A stretch of DNA of 64,000 nucleotides, taken from Limihaloglobus sulfuriphilus. Its GTDB lineage: Bacteria; Planctomycetota; Phycisphaerae; Sedimentisphaerales; Sedimentisphaeraceae. Positions 1 through 9,730 of the stretch are shown here, piece after piece. The position numbers were made by a program, and so were the translations under genes. The notes below the pieces were generated by a model. It did not search any database. It worked only from the letters and a program-made list of their open reading frames with translations, and was not told the DNA's origin. Location of the stretch: positions 186,001-250,000 of the forward strand of contig NZ_CP019646.1 in the NCBI RefSeq assembly GCF_001999965.1. Reading direction: 5' to 3'. Numbering within the stretch: position 1 is the first letter of the stretch; each line of letters opens with the position of its first letter.

Positions 1-2
1 AG

Positions 3-2465
3 GACGCGGAGGTCTTTGAAAACAATATTGGTTTCAGGACGTTTGAGATACGCGGCTCGCATTTCTATCTAAACGGCCGGCCGTATTTTCTGCGGGCACT
101 TTCCAGGATACCCCCAGGGCGTGTGCATGATGCGGAAAGCAATATCAGGCCTGAAATATGGCGCGATAAAAATTTTGTCCGTGATTTCTTTGAAACAATC
201 AAGGATGCAAACGTTAACATGATCCGTGTATGCGGGCCTGTTGATAAGGATTTAATCTGGTTCGATTATGCCGACAAGATGGGCGTTATGATGGTAAACG
301 GCAGTTACCGCGGCGAAGGCGCGGAGGGTGAAAGCGTAATTGAGCACAACAGGTCAATATTTGTGCCGGTTATAAAAACGGTACGGAACTACACCTCGCC
401 GGTGATTTACACCCTCTCGAATGAGCTTCAGTGGGACAAAAACGATGCGTTTCTGCCCGGCACAAGGCAGAATTACGAAGTTGCCAAAGCCGTTGATCCT
501 ACCCGTCTAATCATCGGGAATGCCGGTTTCGGCCGCGGCATGGCCGGTGACATCGAAGATGTACATGATTATCTGGGCTGGTATTACGGTGATATGAGCT
601 CTTTTTCAAGGTACAAAACCAGCAGTTCCAAGGTGGATTACCGCTATGGCAAAGACAGCGGCAAGCCGATTACCTTCACAGAGATGATCGGCACCTATAC
701 CAATAACCGCGACGGCAGTTTCCAGATGGCTATCAACAAGCATCACGCCAATGCACTCAGGCTTGTAGGTACGAGCCCGAGGTTTGCGGATGATTCAATG
801 TGGTACCAGGCCTTAATCACAAAGGAGATGGTCGAGGCAATGCGATGCGTCAGAGGCTCGCAAAGCCGGATCTGCGGCACTTTCCCGTTTTCCACCTATT
901 GGTTCTGGGATATTGAGAATAAGACCGCCAGGGCAAAACCCGCAATTGAGTCGCTCAAGATGTCGTACAGTCCGGTTCTGCTCTCGATGCAGACATGGAA
1001 TAGAAATCTTTATCAAACGGATCAATTTTCATGTATGCTTCACGTGGTAAACGATGATTATTCTCTCGGCTCGCTTGTAAATGCGAAGGCGAGGCTGAGC
1101 CTGGTTCAGGATGGTGCCGTTAGAAGCACTGTACTTGTTGACTTGCCCCGGGTTGATTACTATGACACGTTCAAGTCCGTGGTCAGTCTGGATATCCCCG
1201 AAGGCATAGGCGCAGGTACCGCGTATGTCAAAGCCGAGCTGATACATCCAAAGGCTGACTGCACTGGAAATACTCTTGAAATATATGTCGCCGGCAGGGA
1301 TTTTGCCGATACGGATATAAAAGAAAAAATATTTGTCTATGACAATTCCGGCGAAACTCTAAAAGCACTTGTTAAAAACGGCTTTGAAGCTGTTAAAGTT
1401 GCGGCGGTTGATTCTCTAAGCCCTGAGGATAAACTTGTAATAGCCGCGGGCGTGTTTGATGCTCAAAATAATTTTTCTACGGAGGCCTTCTGGAAATACA
1501 TTGAGGCCGGCGGACATGCCCTTGTTATGGAACAGGAGTACTCGGCCGGTAAGGATATACTGCCCGAGGGGTTCGGTCTCAAACAAGCCAATGAGCTCTT
1601 TGTGAATATCGACCGCGGCCCGGATCATCATCTTCTAAGCGGGCTTAGACACAGAGACCTGTTTGCCTTCAACGATGCTGGCGGCGACTCCGTGGACAGT
1701 TATGCTGTAAGTACCGGTTTCGAGCTTACCCGGGAAGCTCTTGAGAGTACCGAGGTTGCGGCAAACTGTGATTCACAACTGGCCAAAGCGGCTGTAGTTG
1801 AATATTTCGCAGGAAAGGGCAGTGTTATCTTTTCTCAGATAGAATGTATGAAGAGAGCGGGCACAGACCCCGTTGCGGACAGGCTGCGTACAAACCTGGT
1901 ATCAATGCTTATCAATTCCGACCACCTTTTTGGCGAGCAGAGCGGCTGGGAAATAAAGTTTGCCGACTTCGATTCTGAAAGAGGGCTCTTCGCTTCTCCC
2001 TTGAAACAGGGTTTCATTTTAAATTCACACAACTACGGACGGGTAAGCTATGGAGATGTCTCAGGCTCCAGCTGGGGAGCGGGCCGGCCCGACGGAAGAA
2101 GGGTGACCGGTGAGATGAAAATCACACGTTCGCTTGGATATTTAGGCCATGTTGACGAGAAAGCCTCTCACGCAGACGGTTTCTTCTGGGTTAGACCCCC
2201 AAAAGGCGCTGAGTCGGCAAGCATAGCCGCATTCAATCCAACCGATAGGCCTTTAAAGTTTGCCGTTAAGGCAAGCGGCTCAGAGATACAAACCTATACA
2301 GTCTCCCCCGGCGAGAAAAAGCCTTTCGGCCCGTTAAGTTTTAAACGGCTTGATAATGGTGCCGTAAAGTTTACAATAAGGATCTCTGTCGATACCAAAG
2401 GACAGAACAAGGAAAAGAAACTCGTTGAAGAGCTGGTCTTTGAAAGTCTTGTTTTTTTGAAATAA
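3..2465 (+). CDS. Glycoside hydrolase family 2-like enzyme, 5' end cut by window
   Basis: The reading frame is open from base 3, upstream of the first GTG at 123, so the true start lies outside the window. The first codons read GFRTFEIRGSHFYLNGRPYF, the typical entry into the GH2 catalytic barrel. The candidate acid/base Glu is the NE pair in IYTLSNELQW (Glu codon 423-425). The candidate nucleophile is Glu in ITFTEMIGTY (codon 681-683). A long C-terminal part, about 500 residues of beta-rich accessory domains, follows the barrel. GH2 enzymes remove beta-linked galactose, glucuronate or mannose; the substrate cannot be told here. The gene is followed after 25 bases by a GH3 gene on the same strand, so it is probably part of a saccharide operon. 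The family call is firm, the specificity is not. Confidence 0.85.
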   Translation, partial: DAEVFENNIGFRTFEIRGSHFYLNGRPYFLRALSRIPPGRVHDAESNIRPEIWRDKNFVRDFFETIKDANVNMIRVCGPVDKDLIWFDYADKMGVMMVNGSYRGEGAEGESVIEHNRSIFVPVIKTVRNYTSPVIYTLSNELQWDKNDAFLPGTRQNYEVAKAVDPTRLIIGNAGFGRGMAGDIEDVHDYLGWYYGDMSSFSRYKTSSSKVDYRYGKDSGKPITFTEMIGTYTNNRDGSFQMAINKHHANALRLVGTSPRFADDSMWYQALITKEMVEAMRCVRGSQSRICGTFPFSTYWFWDIENKTARAKPAIESLKMSYSPVLLSMQTWNRNLYQTDQFSCMLHVVNDDYSLGSLVNAKARLSLVQDGAVRSTVLVDLPRVDYYDTFKSVVSLDIPEGIGAGTAYVKAELIHPKADCTGNTLEIYVAGRDFADTDIKEKIFVYDNSGETLKALVKNGFEAVKVAAVDSLSPEDKLVIAAGVFDAQNNFSTEAFWKYIEAGGHALVMEQEYSAGKDILPEGFGLKQANELFVNIDRGPDHHLLSGLRHRDLFAFNDAGGDSVDSYAVSTGFELTREALESTEVAANCDSQLAKAAVVEYFAGKGSVIFSQIECMKRAGTDPVADRLRTNLVSMLINSDHLFGEQSGWEIKFADFDSERGLFASPLKQGFILNSHNYGRVSYGDVSGSSWGAGRPDGRRVTGEMKITRSLGYLGHVDEKASHADGFFWVRPPKGAESASIAAFNPTDRPLKFAVKASGSEIQTYTVSPGEKKPFGPLSFKRLDNGAVKFTIRISVDTKGQNKEKKLVEELVFESLVFLK

Positions 2466-2490
2466 CACGAATATTCTTATGAGGCGAAAG

Positions 2491-4269
2491 ATGTCAATTG
2501 ACTGCACGAAATGGGTGGATCAGCTGCTCGGCAGAATGACTATTGAACAAAAAATAGGGCAGATGCTGGTGTTCGGCTTCTGCGGGCCGGTCATAACTCC
2601 CGATATTGCCGAGCTGATACGGAAATATCATATAGGCGGTCTGCGGATAAGTCAGAAATTTCGCATGATGACCGTGGCTAACGATATCAAGCCCGGCACA
2701 GAACCCGATGAGAATACCAGGCGATCCCTGCAATACCCCCGCGGGCTGAACCGCGATTACGCTTATATCGATTCGCCTACATCATGTACTGCACGTGAGT
2801 ACGCCCAGAGCCTCAACCGTCTCAGAGACTTCGCCCTCGAGCGGCCCCTTGGAGTCGGTATCCATCTCGTTATCGATCAGGAGGGCAACGCCTGTGATGA
2901 TCTTTTGTCCTCGCAGAGACTCTTTCCCGCGGCTATGGGATACCCCGGCGCCGGCGATACTGACCTGGCATACCGCAGCGGATTGTGTATAGCCAGACAG
3001 GCCAGGGCTATCGGCGCAAATATGATCCACTCGCCTGTGCTTGACGTGAATACAAACCCTCTTAATCCCGAGATAGGAGCCAGGTCTTTCAGTGCCCTGA
3101 CCGATGAAGTTATCCTGTATGGCCGCGCACTGATGCAGGGGTTGAAAGACGGGGGGCTTTTCACCACCGGCAAGCATTTTCCAGGCAGGGGCGAGTCCGT
3201 TTCAGATGCTCATTGGGGTTTGCCCACAGTCGGCATTTCCAGGGAAGATTTGTATCATGAACATATTCGTCCCTACAAAAAACTGATCGAAGCCGGTCTT
3301 GACGCGGTTATGCTTGCCCATTGCTGCTATCCCTGTTTAGGGGTGGTTGACAGGCCGGCATGTGTTTCTGATACGATTATAAATGATATACTAAGGGGTG
3401 AGCTCGGTTTTGAGGGTATTATCACTACAGATAACATGATGATGGGCGGGATTCTGCAAAAGTACGAGATGAGCGAGGCTGTCGTAGAGGCTGTGGCGGC
3501 GGGCTGTGATATAATTCTCTGCCGCGACGAGAGCCCTCTGCGTTACAAAATCATAGACTCATTGATCAACGCCGTGCGAAACGGAAGGATAAAAGAAAAG
3601 AGGGTTGATGAGTCTGTAGAGCGGGTACTTAAGATGAGATGGCAGATGGGGCTTGCCCAAAACGGCGGCAAGGTTGACCCTGATGTTGCAGATGTTCCGT
3701 TTAACGATGCATTTGTAAAGAAAACGGCAGCAGAGGCGGCAGAGAAAACCGTCATGCTAAAAGATGAATCGTCTCTGATTCCGCTTGATCCAGCCAGTAA
3801 TGTTCTTCTGATTGAGCAGATATTCCCTACACACTCTTTCGCGGCTAATATGTACAGTCACCCGGGCCTGCTCTGGGAAGAGATGTGCAGGCACAGCGAT
3901 AAGGTTTTCAGTGTCGAGATACCGTATTACCCCGGTGAGGCTGACTTTGACAGAATACGCCGGCGAATTTCAGAGGCTGATACAATTGTTATGACCAATT
4001 ATTATTACCACAAAGGCGTTTCTTCGATCACTGAGGCAGTGCGAAAGGTTATGGATATGGGCAAAGATGTCATTGTGGTAACAAATACTCCATACGAGTT
4101 CGGTTTGGCGGCTGATTTTCCAGTTGGGATTGTATGTTTCAACCCCGGCTCCCGGGAACAGCTGCGTGCCGTTGCTGAAGTTCTTTACGGCAAACTCAAG
4201 CCGAACGCGAAATTAGGCTTTGAAGTCACATCATCAGAACTTGTAAACAAAGAAGCTGTTATTAGATGA
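2491..4269 (+). CDS. Glycoside hydrolase family 3, NagZ-like beta-N-acetylhexosaminidase type
   Basis: The N-terminal (beta/alpha)8 domain carries KHFPGRGESVSDAHWGLP. The Asp-His pair in it is the acid/base dyad of NagZ-type GH3 enzymes. The candidate nucleophile is the Asp in IITTDNMMMG. A GH3 C-terminal domain follows from about residue 400. There is no signal peptide, so the enzyme is probably cytoplasmic. An ATG at 2479 is possible, but the ATG at 2491 has a GAGG ribosome site seven bases upstream and is preferred. It probably hydrolyses short beta-linked (amino) sugars released by the neighbouring GH2 enzyme; beta-glucosidase or phosphorylase activity, known for some members, is not excluded. 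The 3' end overlaps the next gene by four bases (ATGA), which implies translational coupling. Confidence 0.88.
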   Translation: MSIDCTKWVDQLLGRMTIEQKIGQMLVFGFCGPVITPDIAELIRKYHIGGLRISQKFRMMTVANDIKPGTEPDENTRRSLQYPRGLNRDYAYIDSPTSCTAREYAQSLNRLRDFALERPLGVGIHLVIDQEGNACDDLLSSQRLFPAAMGYPGAGDTDLAYRSGLCIARQARAIGANMIHSPVLDVNTNPLNPEIGARSFSALTDEVILYGRALMQGLKDGGLFTTGKHFPGRGESVSDAHWGLPTVGISREDLYHEHIRPYKKLIEAGLDAVMLAHCCYPCLGVVDRPACVSDTIINDILRGELGFEGIITTDNMMMGGILQKYEMSEAVVEAVAAGCDIILCRDESPLRYKIIDSLINAVRNGRIKEKRVDESVERVLKMRWQMGLAQNGGKVDPDVADVPFNDAFVKKTAAEAAEKTVMLKDESSLIPLDPASNVLLIEQIFPTHSFAANMYSHPGLLWEEMCRHSDKVFSVEIPYYPGEADFDRIRRRISEADTIVMTNYYYHKGVSSITEAVRKVMDMGKDVIVVTNTPYEFGLAADFPVGIVCFNPGSREQLRAVAEVLYGKLKPNAKLGFEVTSSELVNKEAVIR

Positions 4270-5234
4270 ACTCACGGGAAATTGTAACAAAAACGATTGA
4301 TTATGACAACCCTGTAAGGCTTGCCCGTTCGTTTGCACCTTCGGATATAGTTTTCACACGCCATAAAGTAAAGACACTTGACACACAATGGCGGCGTAAA
4401 GACGGCGTTTGGCGCAAATACGATGAATGGGGCAATCTGTGGGGCAGAATCGACAGTACAAGCAAGGGCGAGGTTGTAAAGGGCTGCATCAGTGATTTAA
4501 AGGAAATAGAATCGCTTGAACTTCCCGATTATTCAAATTCCGATGACTATAAGAATGTGAAAACTGACCGCACTGCATACGAGGATTTTTATCTGGTCGG
4601 CAAACTTGGAGGTCTGACTTTCAGTGTTGCCCGCAAGATGCGGAGGATGGATCAGTATCTTATGGACCTTGTTACAGAGCCTGATCTAATCCACGCCCTG
4701 CATGACAGGATAGATGAGCTGATTGAATCTATGATAATAAATTACGCCGATGCGGGGGTTGATGCCGTTATGTTCTGGGAGGATTGGGGTACGCAGCAGC
4801 ATCTTCTAATTTCGCCCCAAATGTGGCGGGCCGAGTTTCTGCCGCGATTTCAGCGGCATTGCAAGACTGCCCATAATAAAGGTATCAAAATTATAATGCA
4901 TTCATGCGGACAGATAGGCGCGATTGTTGATGAGCTTGCCGCGGCAGGAATAGATGTTTTCCAGTTTGACCAGCCTCGTCTGCATGGTTTTGACAGGCTG
5001 GCTGAATATCAGGACACACGCAGGGTTACAATCTGGTCTCCGGTGGATATTCAGGATACGCTCCAGAGTAAAAAAGAAGAGCTTATCAGAGCCGATGCGG
5101 CTGAAATGGTCAAAAAACTCTTTAGAGGACGAGGCGGTTTTATCGCCGGTTTCTATGAAGATGAAGCGTCAATAGGCCTGGATTCAAGATGGCAGGAAAT
5201 AGCCGCCGATCAATTTATTAAATCCGGTTGTTAG
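4266..5234 (+). CDS. Uroporphyrinogen decarboxylase-like (MtaA/corrinoid methyltransferase type) protein
   Basis: A single URO-D fold domain of 322 residues. The motif IIMHSCGQIGAIVDELAAAG matches the HSCG segment of the MtaA/MtbA-like methyltransferase branch rather than heme-pathway HemE. The segment VDAVMFWEDWGTQQHLLISP is the usual substrate-side loop of that branch. The start overlaps the GH3 stop codon, and a sodium/solute symporter follows after 28 bases, so it belongs to a saccharide-utilisation operon. Family members move methyl groups between corrinoid proteins and acceptors. A role in demethylating O-methylated sugars or aromatics is only inference. No corrinoid protein is seen nearby. 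Confidence 0.78.
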   Translation: MNSREIVTKTIDYDNPVRLARSFAPSDIVFTRHKVKTLDTQWRRKDGVWRKYDEWGNLWGRIDSTSKGEVVKGCISDLKEIESLELPDYSNSDDYKNVKTDRTAYEDFYLVGKLGGLTFSVARKMRRMDQYLMDLVTEPDLIHALHDRIDELIESMIINYADAGVDAVMFWEDWGTQQHLLISPQMWRAEFLPRFQRHCKTAHNKGIKIIMHSCGQIGAIVDELAAAGIDVFQFDQPRLHGFDRLAEYQDTRRVTIWSPVDIQDTLQSKKEELIRADAAEMVKKLFRGRGGFIAGFYEDEASIGLDSRWQEIAADQFIKSGC

Positions 5235-5262
5235 TTTTATGTTTTTTTATAAAGGTATTTAA

Positions 5263-7449
5263 ATGTTTGGACTCTCTCTGATTGACATTATTGTTATTTT
5301 AGCCTATTTTTCTGTAACCATAGCGATTGGCTTCTGGGCGATGCGGAGGATACAGAACCAGGAAGATTATTTTCTGGGCGGCAGACGGTTTGGAAAGTTC
5401 ATCCAGATATTCGCCGCGTTCGGCCAGGCGACATCAGCTTCAACCGCTATAAGTGCTACAACTACTACTATGGCAAACGGCGCTTCGGGGATATGGAGTA
5501 CGCTCAACTATGTGTTCGGCACTCCGGTTCTGTGGATGATTGCCCCGTGGTACAGAAGGCTGCGGCTCTTGACGATGGGCGACTTCTTTGAAGACCGATA
5601 CGGTTCAAAAACAATGGGTGCTGTATATGCAATCGTCAGCTCTGTAGGGTTTATGATAATGATTTCGCTTGGAGTAAACGCTATGAGTAAAACCATCATG
5701 GCGCTTACGCCAAAAACCCTTGATGAGTTATCGGTTGTCGAGGTTCAGGAGTACGAGAGGTCTTTGGAGCTCGACAGGCTCAGCCAGGCTGATTACCGAA
5801 GTTTGACACCTGAACAGCAAACCAGGCTCGACAAGCTGCGGCTCGAGAATCCAAGAAATGTTTTTTCACACGTAAACAAGAAGACACTGATTATAATTGT
5901 CTGTCTTGTAGTGCTGATATATGCCGTGGCAGGGGGTCTGGAAGCCGCTTTTTTAACGGACACCATACAGGGTGTCTTTATAATTATTCTCTCAATAGCA
6001 TTGATACCTTTTGGCTGGGCGAAGATAAATTCCATCTACGGCGGAGAGGGTGTAATGGGTGCGTTGACTACAATACATCAGCATTTGCCCGAATCCTATT
6101 TTGAGATTTTCGGCTCTCCCAAGACCATTGACTTTACATGGTACTATGTGGCCGGATTGACATTGATGGTTACCATAAATCTCGGTGTCCAGGCAAACCA
6201 GCTTGTTACTACCGGCTCTGCCAAGGACGAATATACAGCCCGTCTGGGTTTTACCGTAGGTATATATATGAAACGTCTCTGCACGATACTCTGGGGGGTG
6301 TTTGCCCTCTCCGCGGCACTGCTTTACGGAAGCTCCGTAAGTGACCCCGATCTGGTGTACGGCTATGCTGTGCTGGATCTTCTGGGGCCATTGAAGATGG
6401 GGCTTGTCGGGCTGATGATAGCATGTCTGATGTCTGCGCTTATGAGTACCGCTGATTGTCTAATGATTACAAGTTCTTCACTGTTGACACACAATGTTTA
6501 TAGATTGATTCTGCCTGACCACAGCGAGAAAATGTATGTTATAGCCGGCAGGGTGCTCGGAGCGATTGTGGTGATAGGCGGCTGCTGGATTGCGATGTTC
6601 TTTGAAAGTATTTTCGCTCAGTTGAAACTTACCTGGGAAGTAACCGCTGTTTTCGCGGCGTGTTTCTGGATGGGGATGCTCTGGCGAAAGGCCAACAGAA
6701 GGGCAGCCTGGGCATCTATCATTGTTACCGGAATAACGTTTTTTGTGATTCCGGTGTTCCTGCCTGCAATCATGCCTTCGCTGAGAACCAATGTTTACCT
6801 GCTGACCACTACAAATCCCGCTCCCCTGGAAAGGTACTACACTGCTCACAAGATGGACGTTGAGGCAAGAAACAAGGAAATCAGTGACTGGCAGCTGCTT
6901 GATGAAACCCAAAAATTGGCAACACCTCAGCCTGAGCCGCTGGCAGCCGGCGAGAAATTTTCTAAAATTTATAAACTTCCCCAGAAATCTATATTCTGGA
7001 CACAGGGTATCAAAGAAGATAAATACGGCATCCCAAAGGGCTACGGTATGCTTAATGCCGGGCTGGTCGTTCTGGACAAGGCAGGGTTAAATTTATCTGA
7101 TAAGCCTTATGCGTTTAACGAAACCCTGAGGGTGCTGCTGCGGGTTATAGTCCCCTTTGGTGTTCTGTTGCTGGCGTCTTTATTTACACGCAAAGACGAT
7201 AAGAACATGCTTGACAGGTTTTATGTTAAGATGAAAACTCCGGCTATGGCCGACAGAGAAGCAGATGTCCGTGAAATGGAACTATCGCTTCAGAGCCCCG
7301 GCAGGTTTAATTACAAGAAAATGCTGCCGCAAAGTGACTGGGAATTTTGCAAATGGGACAGGGTTTCAATTATAGGCTTTAGCATATCTGTACTGGTCGC
7401 GGTGGGAATTATCTACCTGTTCCTGTTTTTGGTATCGCTTGGCGGCTAA
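5263..7449 (+). CDS. Sodium:solute symporter (SSS family), enlarged
   Basis: Multi-pass membrane protein of the SSS/SLC5 family. The N-terminus (IIVILAYFSVTIAIGFWAMR) followed by EDYFLGGRRFGKF is the family signature, and about 13 membrane segments can be read. At 728 residues it is longer than the usual 500-550. A charged, helical insert of about 60 residues (roughly 148-208, rich in E, R and L) separates two membrane segments. A polar loop near residues 520-600 and a C-terminal extension with a last membrane helix are also present. An AAAGGT ribosome site lies seven bases before the ATG. Its position behind GH2, GH3 and the methyltransferase suggests sodium-driven import of a sugar or derivative. 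Confidence 0.88.
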   Translation: MFGLSLIDIIVILAYFSVTIAIGFWAMRRIQNQEDYFLGGRRFGKFIQIFAAFGQATSASTAISATTTTMANGASGIWSTLNYVFGTPVLWMIAPWYRRLRLLTMGDFFEDRYGSKTMGAVYAIVSSVGFMIMISLGVNAMSKTIMALTPKTLDELSVVEVQEYERSLELDRLSQADYRSLTPEQQTRLDKLRLENPRNVFSHVNKKTLIIIVCLVVLIYAVAGGLEAAFLTDTIQGVFIIILSIALIPFGWAKINSIYGGEGVMGALTTIHQHLPESYFEIFGSPKTIDFTWYYVAGLTLMVTINLGVQANQLVTTGSAKDEYTARLGFTVGIYMKRLCTILWGVFALSAALLYGSSVSDPDLVYGYAVLDLLGPLKMGLVGLMIACLMSALMSTADCLMITSSSLLTHNVYRLILPDHSEKMYVIAGRVLGAIVVIGGCWIAMFFESIFAQLKLTWEVTAVFAACFWMGMLWRKANRRAAWASIIVTGITFFVIPVFLPAIMPSLRTNVYLLTTTNPAPLERYYTAHKMDVEARNKEISDWQLLDETQKLATPQPEPLAAGEKFSKIYKLPQKSIFWTQGIKEDKYGIPKGYGMLNAGLVVLDKAGLNLSDKPYAFNETLRVLLRVIVPFGVLLLASLFTRKDDKNMLDRFYVKMKTPAMADREADVREMELSLQSPGRFNYKKMLPQSDWEFCKWDRVSIIGFSISVLVAVGIIYLFLFLVSLGG

Positions 7450-7648
7450 AATAAAGGTAAACGCATTTTTGTGTAGTTTTTACGCATGTCTTTTTAAACA
7501 AAAAGCTTATGTTGCAGGTTCTGTTTCTGTCATACGCGGCGGTTATATGTTTATCGCTTGCGGCTTACAGTCAATATGCAGAGCCTGTGCCGCAAATAAT
7601 CAAATCGAAAAAACCGCACATTCACAAAAAACTCAAAAAAAAGAATTA

Positions 7649-7676
7649 TTGCATAGAGTTGAAATCTTCATATAAT
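7649..7676 (+). promoter_or_regulatory. Candidate sigma-70 promoter for the TPR/rluD/rsfS/argS run
   Basis: TTGCAT (7649-7654), a 16-base spacer and a perfect TATAAT (7671-7676) lie 55 bases before the next start codon, in an AT-rich 281-base gap. The short ORF-like stretch at 7509-7730 in this gap has no support and is left out. Confidence 0.6.
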
Positions 7677-7730
7677 ACATCGCTTATTAAAATCAGTAGT
7701 ATTATTAAGTTTAAAATAACAGGAAGTTAA

Positions 7731-8471
7731 ATGGACAGCGAACACAGACACGAATTAAAACAGAACGAGCTTGCACGCATCGTTTCCGAACTGCCCGATA
7801 AGGCCAAGCATTTACCGACACTTATGAAGGAAAATCTTTGGACGACATGCTGCGTAATAATTATCATTGTGGCTATTATCATGTGGGTTGCCAGGCTTGG
7901 CGGCGATAGCTATGTTCGTAACGTGCAGAAACAGGCAGAGCTTACATCCTATTACAGGAGCGTAGAGACTGCCAAGGCCAATCTCCAGAGCGGCGAGGGA
8001 GACCTGAGTGCGATCGTTAATTCTGCAGATTCTATCCAGGCTGCCGCGAAAAATGCCGAAACCGCCGAGCACGAAGCCGTTGCCCTCATAGAGGCCGGAG
8101 ATGCTATCCGCGCTCAACTTTATTACAGCAAAAGTGTTATACCGGACAATGAGATTAAAGAGACCGTCACAAAAGCACAGGAAAAATACAAAATTGCCCT
8201 TAAAAAGGCCAATAAATTCCCGCTTGCCGCGGCTATGGCGGAATTTGGCATAGCACTTTGTGAAGAGGATCTGCGGAATTATGACGAAGCAATAAAGGGT
8301 TATGAGGCGATAATCGCAAATGAGGATTATGCGGCAACAGGCATTCCTTCACAGGCCAAAAACCGTCTGATGTTCATTGATGATTACAAAAAAAGTTTTA
8401 CTTTTGTTGAGCCGGCACCCGAGCCGCAGACCGAAGAGGAATCTGCCGGCGAAGCTGCTCAGACAGAGTAA
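7731..8471 (+). CDS. Membrane-anchored TPR-like protein (YfgM/TPR_21 type)
   Basis: 246 residues. There is a short cytoplasmic N-terminus, one membrane helix at about residues 38-58 (TTCCVIIIIVAIIMWVA), then an alpha-helical periplasmic part. The tail region KFPLAAAMAEFGIALCEEDL with NYDEAIKGYEAI reads as tetratricopeptide helices. An acidic, proline-containing tail ends the protein. The layout (N-terminal anchor plus TPR repeats) resembles YfgM, the ancillary SecYEG subunit, or TolA-binding-like proteins. AGGAAG precedes the ATG. It is the first gene of a run with rluD, rsfS and argS; a chaperone or translocon-accessory role is inference. Confidence 0.7.
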   Translation: MDSEHRHELKQNELARIVSELPDKAKHLPTLMKENLWTTCCVIIIIVAIIMWVARLGGDSYVRNVQKQAELTSYYRSVETAKANLQSGEGDLSAIVNSADSIQAAAKNAETAEHEAVALIEAGDAIRAQLYYSKSVIPDNEIKETVTKAQEKYKIALKKANKFPLAAAMAEFGIALCEEDLRNYDEAIKGYEAIIANEDYAATGIPSQAKNRLMFIDDYKKSFTFVEPAPEPQTEEESAGEAAQTE

Positions 8472-8515
8472 TAGTTACTTGTTTAGGCTGATAACCCGTA
8501 GATGTTCCCAAAGAG

Positions 8516-8527
8516 TGTTCGCGAACA
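8516..8527. promoter_or_regulatory. Perfect 12-bp palindrome, possible operator
   Basis: TGTTCGCGAACA is self-complementary and sits in the 152-base gap before rluD. It has a GAAC/GTTC core like many operators, but no promoter elements are clearly arranged around it, and it could be half of a weak hairpin. Confidence 0.25.
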
Positions 8528-8623
8528 TTCATCGGCGAATAAAGATATAAATAGTGAGCTTAAGTTCATTTGATGTTCTTATGGGCTTAAAATTCATTTT
8601 TATCTTTAGTTTCAGAATTAAAC

Positions 8624-9706
8624 ATGGCGTATGAAACCTCAATAATAATGTCAGACGACGGACGTTTCGCAAATTCAACAGAATTATCTGAACTGCTCGA
8701 AGATTTTCAGGGCGGCGAGGTAATTCGTCTGCGCGTAGGTACAAATATCCGCCACAGACGCCTTGATAAATATGTAAACGGCCGTCTGGTAAGGTTTTCC
8801 AGAAATCTGATCCAGAAGATGGTCAAAAACGGCTCAATTATCGTCAACGATAACGAAGTAAAACCATCACACCAGATAAATCCCGGCGATATAGTAAGGA
8901 TTACACTCCCGGAGCCTCAGCTTAAGGAAATCACCCCCGAGGACATACCTCTGGATATTATCTACGAAGATGATGATATGATCGTGGTAAATAAGCAGGC
9001 GGACCTGATCATACACCCTGCCCGCGGTTTTAAGACCGGAACACTGGTCAACGCCCTGGTTCACTATGCCGACAGCCTCTCAAAAGGCACGTATCACTAT
9101 CGCCCGGGAATAGTACACCGCCTTGACAGGAACACTACCGGCGTTGTTGTAGTGGCAAAAAATGACATCGCACAGTACAAACTCGCCGAACAGTTCCAGG
9201 AACGCACAACGGAAAAGACATATCTTGCCATTGTGCACGGCAATCCGGAGCTTGATGCCGACAGGATCCGCAACCGGCTTGGTATTCATCCCAGCGTTAG
9301 AGAAAAGATCGCCGTACGTCCCGATATTGGCAAGGAAGCGATAACCATTTACCATGTTGTTGAGCGTTTCAGGGGCTTTGCTCTGCTGGAGATCAAAATT
9401 CTAACCGGCAGGACGCATCAGATACGTGTTCATATGTCTCACATCAAGCACCCGATCGTCGGCGATAGCGCCTATGGCGGTAAACCCCTTTACAACTGGC
9501 AGATATGTGATGAAGAAGCGGCAGCGCAGGAGCCTGTAATGCCTCGGTGTGCACTTCATGCCTGGCGGCTTTGCATAAACCATCCAAAGACCGGCAAGCG
9601 TATGCAGCTTGAAGCGCCTATCCCCGAAGACATGCTCAAAACACTTGAGCTGCTCAGAGAGCACAGGCCTCTAATGAAAACCGCCGCCGTTAAAAAGAAA
9701 TTTTAA
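8624..9706 (+). CDS. rluD: 23S rRNA pseudouridine synthase, RluD/RluA family
   Basis: An S4 RNA-binding domain (about residues 38-100; RLDKYVNGRL, then LVRFSRNLIQKMVKNGSIIV) is followed by a pseudouridine synthase domain. The catalytic Asp lies in GIVHRLDRNTTGVVVVAKN. The RTHQIRVHMSHI segment near residue 265 is the second conserved family motif. It converts uridines of large-subunit rRNA to pseudouridine in the cytoplasm. Its 360 residues fit RluD with a short extra N-terminus. The gene is followed by rsfS after 24 bases, a sensible ribosome-biogenesis grouping. Specificity within RluA/C/D cannot be fixed, but S4 plus context favours RluD. Confidence 0.9.
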   Translation: MAYETSIIMSDDGRFANSTELSELLEDFQGGEVIRLRVGTNIRHRRLDKYVNGRLVRFSRNLIQKMVKNGSIIVNDNEVKPSHQINPGDIVRITLPEPQLKEITPEDIPLDIIYEDDDMIVVNKQADLIIHPARGFKTGTLVNALVHYADSLSKGTYHYRPGIVHRLDRNTTGVVVVAKNDIAQYKLAEQFQERTTEKTYLAIVHGNPELDADRIRNRLGIHPSVREKIAVRPDIGKEAITIYHVVERFRGFALLEIKILTGRTHQIRVHMSHIKHPIVGDSAYGGKPLYNWQICDEEAAAQEPVMPRCALHAWRLCINHPKTGKRMQLEAPIPEDMLKTLELLREHRPLMKTAAVKKKF

Positions 9707-9730
9707 TAATATTTAAGGTTAAGCATTAAA

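Noticed and set aside
7509-7730. 73-codon frame with a hydrophobic N-terminus ending just before the 7731 start
   Set aside because: There is no ribosome site, the second half is AT-driven Lys/Ile/Ser sequence, and the promoter for the next gene lies inside it.
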